Part shown: one piece after another, positions 47,511-64,000 of the stretch
How the letters are laid out: the number at the start of each line of letters is the position of its first letter
Position numbering within the stretch: the stretch's first letter is position 1
Assembly: GCA_964036665.1 (NCBI GenBank)
Contig: OZ038531.1
Span: 22,402,591-22,466,590, forward strand
Origin: Gordius sp. MW1
Taxonomy: Eukaryota > Nematomorpha > Gordioida > Gordea > Gordiidae
DNA length: 64,000 nucleotides
Direction: 5' to 3'
The notes under the pieces: model-generated
The model's input: only the letters and a program-made list of their open reading frames with translations
Databases searched by the model: none
What the model was told of the DNA's origin: nothing
Program-made: the position numbers and the translations under genes

Positions 47511-48162
47511 TCATCTAGGACGTAATTGCTCCACGTGCCGCACGTGTCTACCCGGAGAAGCTAGCACTTCTATCACGTACATTTTAGTACCTTTTGGAGA
47601 TAGGATCTTAGCTTCTAACCATTTCTCTTTTCCTATATAATTTCGTGCCCACACAGCATCACCGATTTTAAATTTAGAATCGCCCTGTGATGTAGTGTCC
47701 AATCGTACGGCCTGTAACATAGTCTCCACTGGCGTGTGTGGTAAACGGCCTAGGAATATCTCGCTAACTGGTTGCCGAGAAGGGAACCTTGGTGCGACGT
47801 TGTGGTAAAGTCGATAGAGCCAAGTCCCGTCCTTCTCAACCTTAGCGTTCTTCAACCATCGTTTCACCACCGCCACGTGTCTTTCCGCGAGTCCATTCGT
47901 GCTCGGATGATACGGAGGTGTAAGTAAATGTTGTATTCCCCATTTAATACAAAATTGTTCGAACTCGACGCTGGCAAAAGCTGTGCCGTTCGGATACAAT
48001 CTTCTTCGGTATACCATATGCACCTGCAAGATTTTTTAAGAAATCGACCACTACTTCCGTAGATAACTTGCTCACTTGTTTATATTCAACCCAACTAGAG
48101 TGCGCATCTACGAGAATAATGTATCGTTTTCCTTCAAAATCAACACCTTCTTCTATCTCGTA
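47511..48162 (-). pseudogene. Gypsy/Ginger-type integrase, frameshifted
   Basis: Minus strand. The first part (from 48162) has YIILVDAHSSWVE, including the first catalytic Asp, and AGAYGIPKKIV. A short deletion near 48000 shifts frame exactly at the second catalytic Asp. The second frame continues with the conserved NGTAFAS, TPPYHPSTNGLAERHV (third catalytic Glu in LAERH) and a C-terminal SH3-like segment (FKIGDAVWARNY, RHVRHVEQLRPR). The enzyme is dead in this copy. N-terminal zinc-binding HHCC residues are not seen. Confidence 0.82.
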
Positions 48163-48282
48163 CATTTTAGTACCTTTTGGAGATAGGATCTTAGCTTCTA
48201 ACCATTTCACTTTTCCTATATAATTTCGTGCCCACACAGCATCACCGATTTTAAATTTAGAATCGCCCTGTGATGTAGTGTC

Positions 48283-48745
48283 CACTGGCACCCCCGGCAG
48301 AAGGCTCTTGTTTGCCTTATTCCTGCCGGCCGTCTTGTCTGTGGACCACGTGACGACCTCCTTCTTTCTTCCGTCCTTGCCACGGGACGTATCTGGCGGT
48401 TTTGAGGGTTTTGCGTCGTTTGTTCGGGCTGCGCGCGGGGCCACATTTTGTTGACGCACCTGGTCCACTCATCCAGCTAAACCCCTGAGTTGGCCACGGT
48501 GTCTGTGTACCGCGTTGCTCCGCCTACCCGAGTTAGGTCTAGCTGCCTCCTGACGAGTTGCCCGTCTGTGCCTACCCGCCGCCCTTTCTTCCGTGTGGGT
48601 GTTTTCGTGGCGCACGCTAACGTAGGGTTCCATGCGCCGTCTCTCTCGGACCTCACACACGAATGGTCTCGGCCGCCCCCTACGTTCGTGGTCTAGTGCT
48701 CTCAAACGCACTTCTAAGATCACCCATTCAGTTCGATATTCCATC
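48283..48745 (-). repeat. duplicated part of the Arg-rich frame and integrase C-terminus
   Basis: About 490 bp at 48250-48745 repeats 46990-47480 at roughly 97% by eye, starting with the same MEYRTEWV frame. In this copy it reads directly into a duplicated integrase C-terminal segment (SKFKIGDAVWARNY, 48270-48150), which is then fused upstream of the real integrase core. Confidence 0.8.
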
Positions 48746-49230
48746 TAGATAAAATATAAAAATGTGAATAAATTATTGTATTAGTAGTTTTCAAGGTTTC
48801 TGTTAAACAAGTCTCAACCCTTGTTTAAACAAAGAGTTAACCTCGCTCTCCGCCCTTTCACATGCTAACGCCATATCCAACATTTTTTTAAAAGTTATGC
48901 TTTTACCTGCTTCAGCCAGATAATAGGATACCTTCGAATCATTACCTCCAATTTGGGGTATCGAACTCCTGCTAAGAATTGGTTCCAAAGACGTTCTTCA
49001 AAATAATTATCAAATTTGACCGCTTGTGCAGTTTCTTTCGATCGTTTAAAAAGTCCTAAAACCGACTCTTCGGACTTCATAATGCAAAACTCTAGTCTTA
49101 AAGCCATGATGCTAGATCTAGGTTTAATTATGATTTGGAAGGTTCCATAATTTCATCGAAGTTGACATCTTCATTCGGAAATAAATATTTTTTACACCAC
49201 GCCCGTTTAAAATTTTTGAATGTAAAATTT

Positions 49231-49446
49231 TTTGGTGCCCTATCAACTCGCCGAAAACAATCTCGCCGAAAAATAATGTCCCCCAGCTAAAAAAAGGTCC
49301 CCAAGCTTTTTTTTTTTTTTTTTTTTTTTAAAGTTTATTTGTTAAAAATCCGAACCCATCAACCAATCACAAATTTGGGGACATTTTTTAGCTGGGGGAC
49401 ATTATTTTCGGCGAGATTGTTTTTGGCGAGTTGACGGGCCACCAAA
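49231..49446. mobile_element. 216-bp foldback MITE
   Basis: Ends are TTTGGTG...CAACTCGCCGAAAACAATC and GATTGTTTTTGGCGAGTTG...CACCAAA, inverted for about 70 bp including AATGTCCCCCAGCTAAAAA. A run of more than 20 T lies near the centre. Confidence 0.85.
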
Positions 49447-49799
49447 TTTGTTGTATATCTTAAGAGTTGAAATAAACAAATTAATTTAAAAAAAAAAAAA
49501 AATTAAATTCCAAACATATGTTTACATACATATTGCTTAAAAAATGTCAATTACAAATTCTTTTATCTCATTGGTGAGGATCAATTGTTATATTAACAAT
49601 CCAAAAATTGTCATGTTAGTTCTAGGACTAATTTTGCTTTTAATATAGTAAAGAAAATAATGTACGTCAAGTTATGATTACACTCAAATTTGTAAATATT
49701 TTAAAGAGAACCTGAATATTTCACAAGAATTATTAAGAAACTATAGAAATAGCGCCATCTATAATATATATATATACGAAATAAATGTAATTTATTATA

Positions 49800-51827
49800 G
49801 AGAACAAATTAATGTGTCCAGTAAAAAATTAAATTTTCGCGCATTAGAAAATTCAAATGCACAGTAAAATAATCAAATGCACAGTGAATAATCAAATGCA
49901 CAGGAAAATAATTAAATGCGCAGTAAAAAAAAATAATATTCAGTAAAATAATTTTTTGTACAGTATTAAATTCATTTGTTCAGTTATTTATTACGATGCT
50001 GTTCATTAAATATGATTTTTGCACAGTTATTTAAAATTACTTTCAAAATAATATATAGGTATAAGCGAGTCTCGAACTCGCAACCTAAGTTAGAGAAGCT
50101 TACATAGTAGGGCGTGGGTTATCTGTGGCCTCCTTAAAAGTTGATTTTTTTCGTTAATATATTAATAGCAAAAAGCTTTTTTTCCACAAAACTATACTTC
50201 CCTTTGGCGCTACTTTCAAATTTAACTTGATGAACATGGAACCTACATTCTGAGGTTATCAGACTCTTGATCCTTATGAATCTGACAGTGAAGAAGTTCT
50301 TAAAGGACAAATTACCAAATCAAATCAAATGTAGACGTACTAATATCATTTGGGAAATGGTTGCCACTTATGAAAAGGCTGAAGAAGCAAAGAAATATGT
50401 CGAGGATGGCTGGGGGCTATGGTTGAAAAACAACAGTGAAGAGGGTACAAAAGTGTATTACAGGTTATATTATGACTTATATAATAATTTTTAAGGTGCA
50501 ACAAAGTTAAGTGTAGAGGGCCACAATGTGCAGCTCGAATATATATTATATGAATCTATATCAGATAAAGTTATTGTATACACATCAACTTCATCTCATA
50601 CCAAAAATACTGACAAGCAAAAAAAATAGTTTGATTTAAGCTTATAATGCTTAATCTTAACAAAATTAATTATAATATTTCATTGGCTCAACTAAGAAAT
50701 ACATTAATTGCATTGGAGGAAATAAATATGGTGTGTCAATGATTAGTTTAGGAGAGTTGGAGCTCTTTAACACTTTAATCAATGTAGTTAAACTTTGCAT
50801 ACCACCCAAAGAAGCCAAGTGTGTGCCTTTAGGGCAAAAAAGAAAGAGGGGCAGACCCTCAAAAGTCAAATCAGTATTTGATGTTAAATAATGGTAATTT
50901 AAATTATGTGCCTTGACTATAACAAATTTTAGGCTTGAAGTAAAGGTTGCTCCAGCAAAAAATGTTCACTATGTATATCTATTTAAAATTATTGATGTTT
51001 ATATTGTCAGCAAAATATGTTCATTATGCATTTGTATTTGAAATTATTTATGTTTATACTCTAATAAAAATTTCAAAAATTTATTAGATTTAAATTTATG
51101 ACATATGCATAGTAACATTAAGTGGAAGGGCATCAAGCCTCCAATCTATTTATTTTAGCTGAAATAAATAAGTGCTTAATGTTATTCACAAACTAAATTT
51201 TTTATATAAAAAACATAAAATCAATGATAATTTAATTATTATTTATTGAATTATAATCTATTTTTTAATTTAGAATCTAAATATTATTGATCAATTTGTA
51301 AAGATTATTAGGCATTTTTTTAAATAATATATTTTTTAAACCAATCAATTTTATTGAAAACTAAGTTGTGTTTTGATTACTGAGCAATGCCCAAAAACGA
51401 CTTATTAATTCAAATTATTAAGCAATTGTATTAAATTATTGAGGTACTGAGCAATGTTATTAAATTACTGAGCAATGCTCAAAAATTACTTATCAATTCA
51501 AATTATTAAGCAATTTTATTAAATTATTGAGGTACTGAGCTATGTTATTAAATTACTGAGCAATGCTCATTGCTATAAAATTACTGAGAAATATTATAAA
51601 ATTACTAGGCAAGGCTATATAATTACTGAGCAATTTTACTAAATTACTGAGCAATTTTATTAAATTACTGAGCAATATTGTTAATTAACTGTGCAATTTT
51701 ATTAAATTACTGAGCAATTTATTATTAATTAACCGTGCAATTTTCAATAATTTACTGCGCACTTAAATATATTACTGAGCATATTTTACTGTGCATTTTT
51801 TAATTTCTTACTGTGCACTTAAATAAC
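49800..51827 (+). mobile_element. Mutator-like deletion derivative with subterminal repeat arrays, copy 2
   Basis: Nearly identical to 41386-43348 but with an intact Trp codon where copy 1 has a stop, and a few more repeat units at the right. The frame at 50267-50494 holds WEMVATYEKAEEAKKYVEDG and EEGTKVYYR. At 50740-50890 another frame has LELFNTLINV and KRGRPSKVKS. No DDE core. The right 450 bp contains more than a dozen ACTGAGCAAT-like words. Confidence 0.68.
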
Positions 51828-52507
51828 CTCCTTTATTATATAATGTATAAATTTTGCGCAAGGACACTAATTTTCTTTAAGAAAATTTGAACTTCTTTTT
51901 GGAGTTAAGTCGTGCGATGTATGGTGGATGCTGTTCAATTTAAATCCAGGGCTTATAAATCTAATCGATTTAACTAATAGCTCCAGAGCATTTAGAAATC
52001 TATAAACATATATAAATCTAATCTTAATTTCCTGTGAAATAAAAGTCTTTTGCCATTTTCTTTGTTGGGGTGAGGATTGGAGTTCTTAACTAAGCAAAAC
52101 CTCATTCCCCAAATGATGGCTAGCAGGCTAAACATGAATGTTATTAAAGCTAAATAAATATATAAAATAAGAATATTTTAAACCAAATTAAATTGTATTA
52201 CTCTTTGATCCCAACTTTATTATTATGTGTCTCTGATAATATAAACTAGAGTATAATCATAGATTTCTTAATTATCTTATTTCTATTTTCTATTGCACAG
52301 GTTATGCATTCATTTATATATATTGTTAAAAAAGGTAAAACCTAATTTATAAATTTTATCAATTTCTTATGATGAATCAAAAAGAATATGTGTTATATAT
52401 TGTGTTCTAATTTACCTGTCGTTGATTTTTATCCTCATGTTGGCAATTATAATAAGGTCTAAATGGTTTTAATAGAAAAATCAGCTGTTAGACAGTTTTT
52501 AATGAAT

Positions 52508-52755
52508 CGGGGTCAAAATAGCAGAAAAAAACAGCAGAATTGGTCAGAACTGGTCAGAACAAGATTTTAGATAATCAATATATTAGAATTAAATCTCAAA
52601 TGGGGAGGGAATTTGATGTGCATCTAATCCTAACCCTGACCCTAACCTAAAACGCTGACCTAAAACACTAACCCAAACCTTAACCCTCCTGACCAATCTT
52701 GATCTGACCAGTTCTGACCAATTCTGCTGTTTTTTTTTCTGCTATTTTGACCCGG
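52508..52755. mobile_element. foldback with GGGTCAAAATAGCAGAAAAA terminal inverted repeats
   Basis: The left end GGGGTCAAAATAGCAGAAAA, then CAGCAGAATTGGTCAGAACT, is mirrored at 52680-52755. The core (about 52590-52670, 'aaatggggagggaatttgatgtgcatctaatcctaaccc') is almost the same as in the 2584-2821 foldback, although the terminal repeats of the two are unrelated. Confidence 0.8.
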
Positions 52756-52812
52756 TCCCTTTTTAATTACTAAGTCTATGTCCTTAATTACATTCATCTA
52801 AAATCATATGCC

Positions 52813-59006
<6,194 letters not shown>

Positions 59007-59544
59007 ATTTGTTTATCTCGTAAATATATTACGATTCGTATTTTAAAAATGTTTTCAGGTATTGTATACGATATATATGCTTAACATACATTTAAAAATA
59101 TACGAAATGTCACGTATTGTTTTATATATTGCGATTATATTAAAATCTATTATAACCCTTTATCGATTCTTGTAAATAATTTTGTTTTATTGGGAAATTC
59201 TTTTTGATAAATGCGCTTGTATTTTTAATTATTTGCAAATTCATAAATGTTTATTAATCACGTGTGTTGATGCTAAGGTGATTTCAAGAGTTTCTATATC
59301 AAAGTCTTCTTTGCCTCAACATAAGTTAAGATTTTCTTTCTATATTATAGGGGATTCACCTAATGCAAATACCATTACGCTAATGTCAAATTGTAGAAAC
59401 ATCAATGTTTGATATCTATTTATATTTGTTTTTGAATTTTAATATCGGCTTAAAGCCATTTATGTATAAGTAAATAATTCCTGGTGACCCAAATAATAAG
59501 GGACAGAGGGGAATTTAACACAAATGCACTATTAAAAATATATC

Positions 59545-59618
59545 GGCGCCATGGCTTAGTTGGTTAAAGCGCCTGTCTTGTAAACAGGAGATCCTGAGTT
59601 CGAATCTCAGTGGTGCCA
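59545..59618 (+). tRNA. tRNA-Thr (anticodon TGT)
   Basis: A 74-nt cloverleaf: acceptor stem GGCGCCA/TGGTGCC (one G-U), D-arm with A-box TGGCTTAGTTGG, anticodon stem CCTGT/ACAGG with loop CTTGTAA, T-arm GAGTTCGAATCTC (B-box). No intron. CCA is not encoded; a run of seven T starts soon after (about 59621), a Pol III terminator. Confidence 0.96.
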
Positions 59619-60198
59619 ATGTTTTTTTAATTAATGAGTTGCTTTGATATATATTAGGTAAACAGCTGGTCGATGAACACGGAAGAAAGGAATAAAATCA
59701 GGTTTAAGGAATAAATTTATATGTCATAAAGGACAAAATTGAAAAAAAATTGGGCGTAATTTTAGGGAAGGTTGGTTAAATTAAAATATAAAAAAGCAAC
59801 ATATTTTCACGATTAACATTAAATTTAGGGATTACTTTTTGAATTGACGGATCAACAATGATCTTTCTAAATTAACAGAGAGACGGTTTACAAATTTTTG
59901 ATAGATAGCTTTGTGGTAAACACCATTGTGTTTCTCATGTTTTCCCTTTAGATCAAGCTTTTGAAAAATTAGCTTCAAAGTAGCAAAAAAAACATTTTTC
60001 CCTAAAAAGTGCGAAAACCTATCTATAAGATTTCAAAATAAAGCGTACTGTAAAACCATTTTAGCTATACCTTTGTTGTTTATTGAATAATATTGATAAT
60101 TTCTTACTCCTTATATTTAATATTACAAACGCTAGTCATGTCTCTCCTCCCAACGCCTATACATTAAACCTTTGCTCATTTTTTATCATTTTATTTAA

Positions 60199-60229
<31 letters not shown>

Positions 60230-60898
60230 GGTGCAGATTACTATTTTTTATTAAATCCATTTTTTTCTTCTCCAAGCCTATATTAATAATTTAATTTTTA
60301 GAATTAAAATAAAGCCTTGTGCAGCTGTAATAAAAGAGAGATTGGGAAAGTAAACGGGTGGAATGGGAAGGAGAGTAAAAAGATCAAACTAGTAAAGAGA
60401 GAGAGGGTAACAAAATTTTAATTAATTTCTATTATTTATACCTACCCATTTCTCATTCCCTAAACCATATGAACTCAAAATTCTTTGCAGAAAATTTTAA
60501 GCGAACAAAAGCACACGACGAAGATAATAAGTAACGTGATTTCTAAGGGGATAATAATAAAACTCTATTGCAATGGATATATAATCTGCGTTTTATCCCC
60601 ATCTAGTTTCTGCTTTGTTCTAGTTAACTTGATGTTATCAATCTCACAATGCGATGATATTTAATTAATGTACAATAATAGTTGTACCGGGAGAGCGAAG
60701 AGTTGGTAACAGGGATCGTGCATTGTGATGAATCCACCCATAACAGAGGGTTATCTATAGTAGCTTAGCTACTAATGACCAGAAAAACAATTTTGGCGGG
60801 CCGTGCAGACATTTTTTTAAGATTGAGGCTTGTATTTTATTTTTAAATTTAATTTATTTTGCTCTCGTTTATGAATTATAAGTTCTGCATAATAATTA
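59619..60898. other. intergenic, no gene seen
   Basis: AT-rich, with a run of 30 G at 60199-60228. I see no exon or bounded repeat. Confidence 0.6.
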
Positions 60899-62387
60899 AT
60901 TGCTATGCAATTTATGGGCTCGTTTTTTGGTTGTCCGTCCGTCCGTCCATTGTCCGTCCATCCCTATCTATTTGCATTGGGTATATTAGGTTATTGATTT
61001 TTTAAATTAATGCATGAGAAAGAGGTGCCCCACCCCTCATCTCTATCTCCCTCGCTGTGTTATTTTTTAAATTAAAAGGTGCCCCACCCCTCATCTCTAT
61101 CTCCCTCGCTTGGGCGGGGTTGGGTTTTAATTGCTACGTTAAATTAATGCATAAGTATATCTATTCGTTTTTGAATTGGGTAACATTGATATTAATTGCT
61201 ATAATTACCCTATGCCCTCCACTACAAGGGCCTATGCCTCTACTGATATGGGTCCCTGTGCCCCTACAAAAGCCTATGCCTCTATTAATGTGGGTTCGAA
61301 CCCCGGCGAACGTTCTGAATTGCTGGTTCGATTCCCGGAGAGGGCAAATTTTTTTTTTATTTTTTAAATTAAATTAATATATTTTTCCTGTTACTACCAT
61401 TGATAATATGACTTTTTGGCCGTCCGCTTGTTCTATTATTGTTTCATTTTATTATATATTAAACATAAATAAAAGTTGTTTAATTTTAATTGCTATGCAA
61501 TTTAACTAGTTTTTGGGTTAGAATCCCGGAGTTTTTTTTGACTCTTATGATTGTTCTTGTTACTGTCATTGATAATAAGACTTTTTGGCCGTCCGCTGGC
61601 TGCTGACCAATGAAAAAAATGACCATTGGCCAAAATGTGAATCCGAGTTTATTTTTTCGTTTTTTTTTGACTATTATGATTGTTCCTGTTCCTACCATTG
61701 CTATTATGACTTTTTGGCCGTCCGCTGGCTGCTGACCAATGGAATAAAATGACCATTGGCCAAAATGTGATTCAAAAATTTTTTTTTTGTTTTTTTTTGA
61801 CTATTATGAATTTATATCCACTTTTACCGTGTCCTAGCTGCTGACCAATGGAAAAAATGACCATTGGCCAGAATGTGATTCGAAAATTTTTTTTCTCGTT
61901 TTTTTTTACTCTTATGAATTTATATCCACTTTTACCGTGTGCTGGCTGCTGACCAATGGAAAAAAATGACCAAGGCCAAAGTGAGCATCAAAATTTTTTT
62001 TCCGTTTTTTTGGCTATCATTGACTTATAGAGTATCTGATGGTACTGACTAATGGAGAAAAAATGACCATTGGCCAAATTTTTGATTTTTTAATTTAAAA
62101 TTGTTCAAATTCAACAAAAAATTTCTCCCAACAATTCTGCAAATTTTTAACATTGTGATGTTTTATAATATAATGTTTGTTAGACCCATAATCACTAAAG
62201 GCCATAAAAACTAATGTAATACGCAACTAGATGCAAACACTAAATCTAACCCTAACCCTTGCCTATATTACATTTTGCCTATAAATGGAAAATTTGTATA
62301 AATAATTATCATTAGGCATTTAATACCCCCCTATAGGCATTCTCGCCCCTTCCCACCTTTCTCGCCCATAAATTGCATAGCAAATAT
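60899..62387 (+). mobile_element. TIR element with internal hairpin arrays, copy 2
   Basis: Left end TTGCTATGCAATTTATGGGC and right end GCCCATAAATTGCATAGCAA are inverted. CCGTC repeats, 'AGAAAGAGGTGCCCCACCCCTCATCTCTATC' and the CCAATGG-A(n)-TGACCATTGGCC array match 29719-31519 in order. Relative to copy 1 it has fewer 75-bp units and an extra segment (about 61180-61345) holding two B-box-like words, GGGTTCGAACCCC and GGTTCGATTCCCG. Confidence 0.78.
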
Positions 62388-64000
62388 GATACATTTATAC
62401 GAAGTACAGATGAGTCATCCCCCCTTCCCTTCCCCTCTTCCCTTTCCTTCTCCCCCTTCCCACGAGGGCCGAAGGCCCGAGTTTTATTTAACTCTGGTCA
62501 TTCAACTTTATTAATAGTAGTTACCAAAACAGAAAAAGATTTCAAAAATCAGTTTTTTAATGATTTTTAAGAGTGTTCACTATATATCTATAATAAAATA
62601 AATAAGTTTTTCTTTAAAAGATTTTAAAGTAAGAGTTACTTCTTATTTATTCAAATATCGGGGAATCTCTCTAGGTATCTCTAAGTTTCTCCCCCCTCCG
62701 TCCTTAATATTTTATATGTTTCTAATTTCTAAGCAATTCCCCTCTTAGTAAAATGTCTCGTACATTGCTGTTCAAAGGTATAGGACGTTGCCTTTTTCCA
62801 TTAAAAACTATAATAAGCCGCGTCACTAAACATTGCATTATCTTCCCTGTTTCAAATCTTTAATTTTTAGATTATTTGTTTTGGAATTAATTAAATTATA
62901 CTAATCATAAATTATAGGATCCGCTTATTAATTCAATGAGTTTCATATCACACATCACCTGTACCGATCTTCAAAAAATATATACAATTTACTTAAAGTT
63001 TACAGCTGCAGAGCAGACTCTTCCTTACTCTTAATACTAGAAATATATTGCAATTATTGGCAAATATTTTAGAATTTTTGTTATAGATTATTTAAGCTTT
63101 TTACACTCTGTCAACTACCATTCCATGAATTTCTAACGTTTTTATCGTATCCCTTGATACGTGGATTCCCCATTTCCCCCAACCCCTCGTAAAACAGTGT
63201 ATCTCATTCGATTATACAACATTTATTGTTAGATTTCTTAACATTGTCGGATCTTTTGATCTTATACGACTGAGTAACCCCTTTTCCTGTAACCTTAAGT
63301 TCATAGTAATACTTTTAATTTCTATTTAATTTCAACGTGTGTTACTTTACCCCCCTCCCCCCGACGCGCTTATACGTATTTGTTATTTCTATCAATACGG
63401 ATCATTGATTTTTACATACTCGACAGTTGCTTGATTTTATTAATTAATTAATTTATTCTGGAGTTGGATATAAATAAATAAATTAGAGACGACATGCGGT
63501 AGAATTATACCATACGATTACCGGGGAAAGGTTTTTCCCCGGTCCAATATATTCCTTGATCCTAAATAACCTATCCCCCTTTCTTAAATTATTCCAATAG
63601 ATTCTTTCAAAGAGATACACTTCGTATTTTTTACATGCTTGGATTTTGAATAAACATAAACCAGAAATTGCGTTACGAAAATGCGTTACGAAAGGTATCG
63701 TATCCGGAGATACGAAGATGAAGATATCTTCCCACCTCATCTTATTCAAAAGTTAAGAGTTCAACACGCGGTACAATTCTTTTGATCTTACACATTGTAC
63801 ACTCATAGCGTAGACCATTATTTTACATTTAATTTCTAGTACGCGTATGTTATCTTCCCCCCTGATTATACGTGTTTGTTATTTGTATCAATACGCGTGT
63901 ATCATATTGATAATTTTGATATCAATCATTCAGGATTATTATTATGATTAATATAATTTTTCTTGATAAAATAGATTGGCGAAATGTAGAGCGGTAAAGT
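62388..64000. other. intergenic, no gene seen
   Basis: AT-rich DNA. A minus-strand open frame at 63483-63749 (88 codons) has no homology I can name and no clear splice context. No repeat with clear ends. Confidence 0.5.

Larger units (their letters stand above)
46546..48831 (-). mobile_element. TIR element encoding a Gypsy-like integrase (Ginger-like candidate)
   Basis: Termini are 69-bp inverted repeats, identical by eye: TGTTTAAACAAGGGTTGAGA at 46546 and its inverse ending at 48831, with TG...CA ends. The 5-bp duplication AAGAG flanks both sides (46541-46545, 48832-48836). The only recognisable enzyme is an integrase; there is no reverse transcriptase, RNase H or protease. Inverted rather than direct terminal repeats with a Gypsy-like integrase are the hallmark of Ginger DNA transposons. 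A Gypsy element with rearranged LTRs is the main alternative. Confidence 0.68.
46425..49107 (-). pseudogene. Gypsy-type gag fragment, split by a 2.3-kb TIR element
   Basis: The upstream part (49107-48837, minus strand, one frameshift) reads as a retrotransposon gag capsid: VLGLFKRSKETAQAVKF, FLAGVRYPKLE, LDMALACERAESEVNS. The downstream part (46540-46425) contains a zinc knuckle, KCFRCGRSHTR. The two parts are in the same frame if the inserted element and one copy of its 5-bp target duplication are discounted, which shows the insertion was clean. Protease and pol do not follow; a foldback lies immediately after. Confidence 0.72.

Noticed and set aside
61290-61345. tRNA gene suggested by two B-box-like words
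   Set aside because: No A-box or cloverleaf around either word.
63483-63749. Minus-strand open frame of 88 codons
   Set aside because: No recognised domain, no context; may be part of an old repeat.

Overview
The window is AT-rich nuclear DNA from an invertebrate animal. Arthropod, probably insect, is the best guess: short phase-consistent introns, a Helitron with arthropod-style ends, and dense foldback/MITE, pogo, Mutator-like and Gypsy-type repeats. The species cannot be named from sequence alone.

Three host genes can be read almost completely by joining exons whose splice phases agree. (1) 2897-18366 (+) is a golgin-245/GOLGA4-type trans-Golgi tether: N-terminal MF-x-x-LKKKI motif, long coiled coil, C-terminal GRIP domain, 16 exons found, one splice junction unresolved. 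(2) 19974-29688 (-) is spartin (SPART/SPG20): N-terminal MIT domain, C-terminal senescence domain, 11 exons with an unbroken 618-codon frame. It lies tail-to-tail with the golgin gene and has a candidate second promoter/first exon at 27763-27828. (3) 52813-59006 (+) is a GPR107/LUSTR-family Golgi seven-transmembrane protein, followed by a tRNA-Thr(TGT) gene at 59545-59618. The last exon of an unrecognised gene lies at 568-879. All three named genes act in membrane traffic, but nothing in the sequence shows co-regulation.

The rest is repeat-derived. Introns of the first two genes hold two abundant MITE families (about 175 bp and about 160 bp), an antisense 5'-truncated LINE, a 330-bp-type tandem repeat and a 2.5-kb foldback element filled with a G-tract satellite arranged as a giant inverted repeat. 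The gene desert at 29.7-52.8 kb is a nest of elements: a TIR element with internal hairpin arrays (second copy at 60.9-62.4 kb), a Helitron with exact ends, the 3' half of a Gypsy element with an LTR, a duplicated Mutator-like deletion derivative, a pogo/Tigger element inside an older repeat, and a 2.3-kb TIR element carrying a Gypsy-like integrase (Ginger-like) inserted cleanly into the gag gene of another Gypsy element.

The strongest candidates for new biology are the integrase-bearing TIR element (46546-48831), the satellite-armed foldback (10986-13523), the alternative spartin N-terminus with an N-myristoylation-like motif, and two foldbacks that share an internal core but have unrelated terminal repeats.
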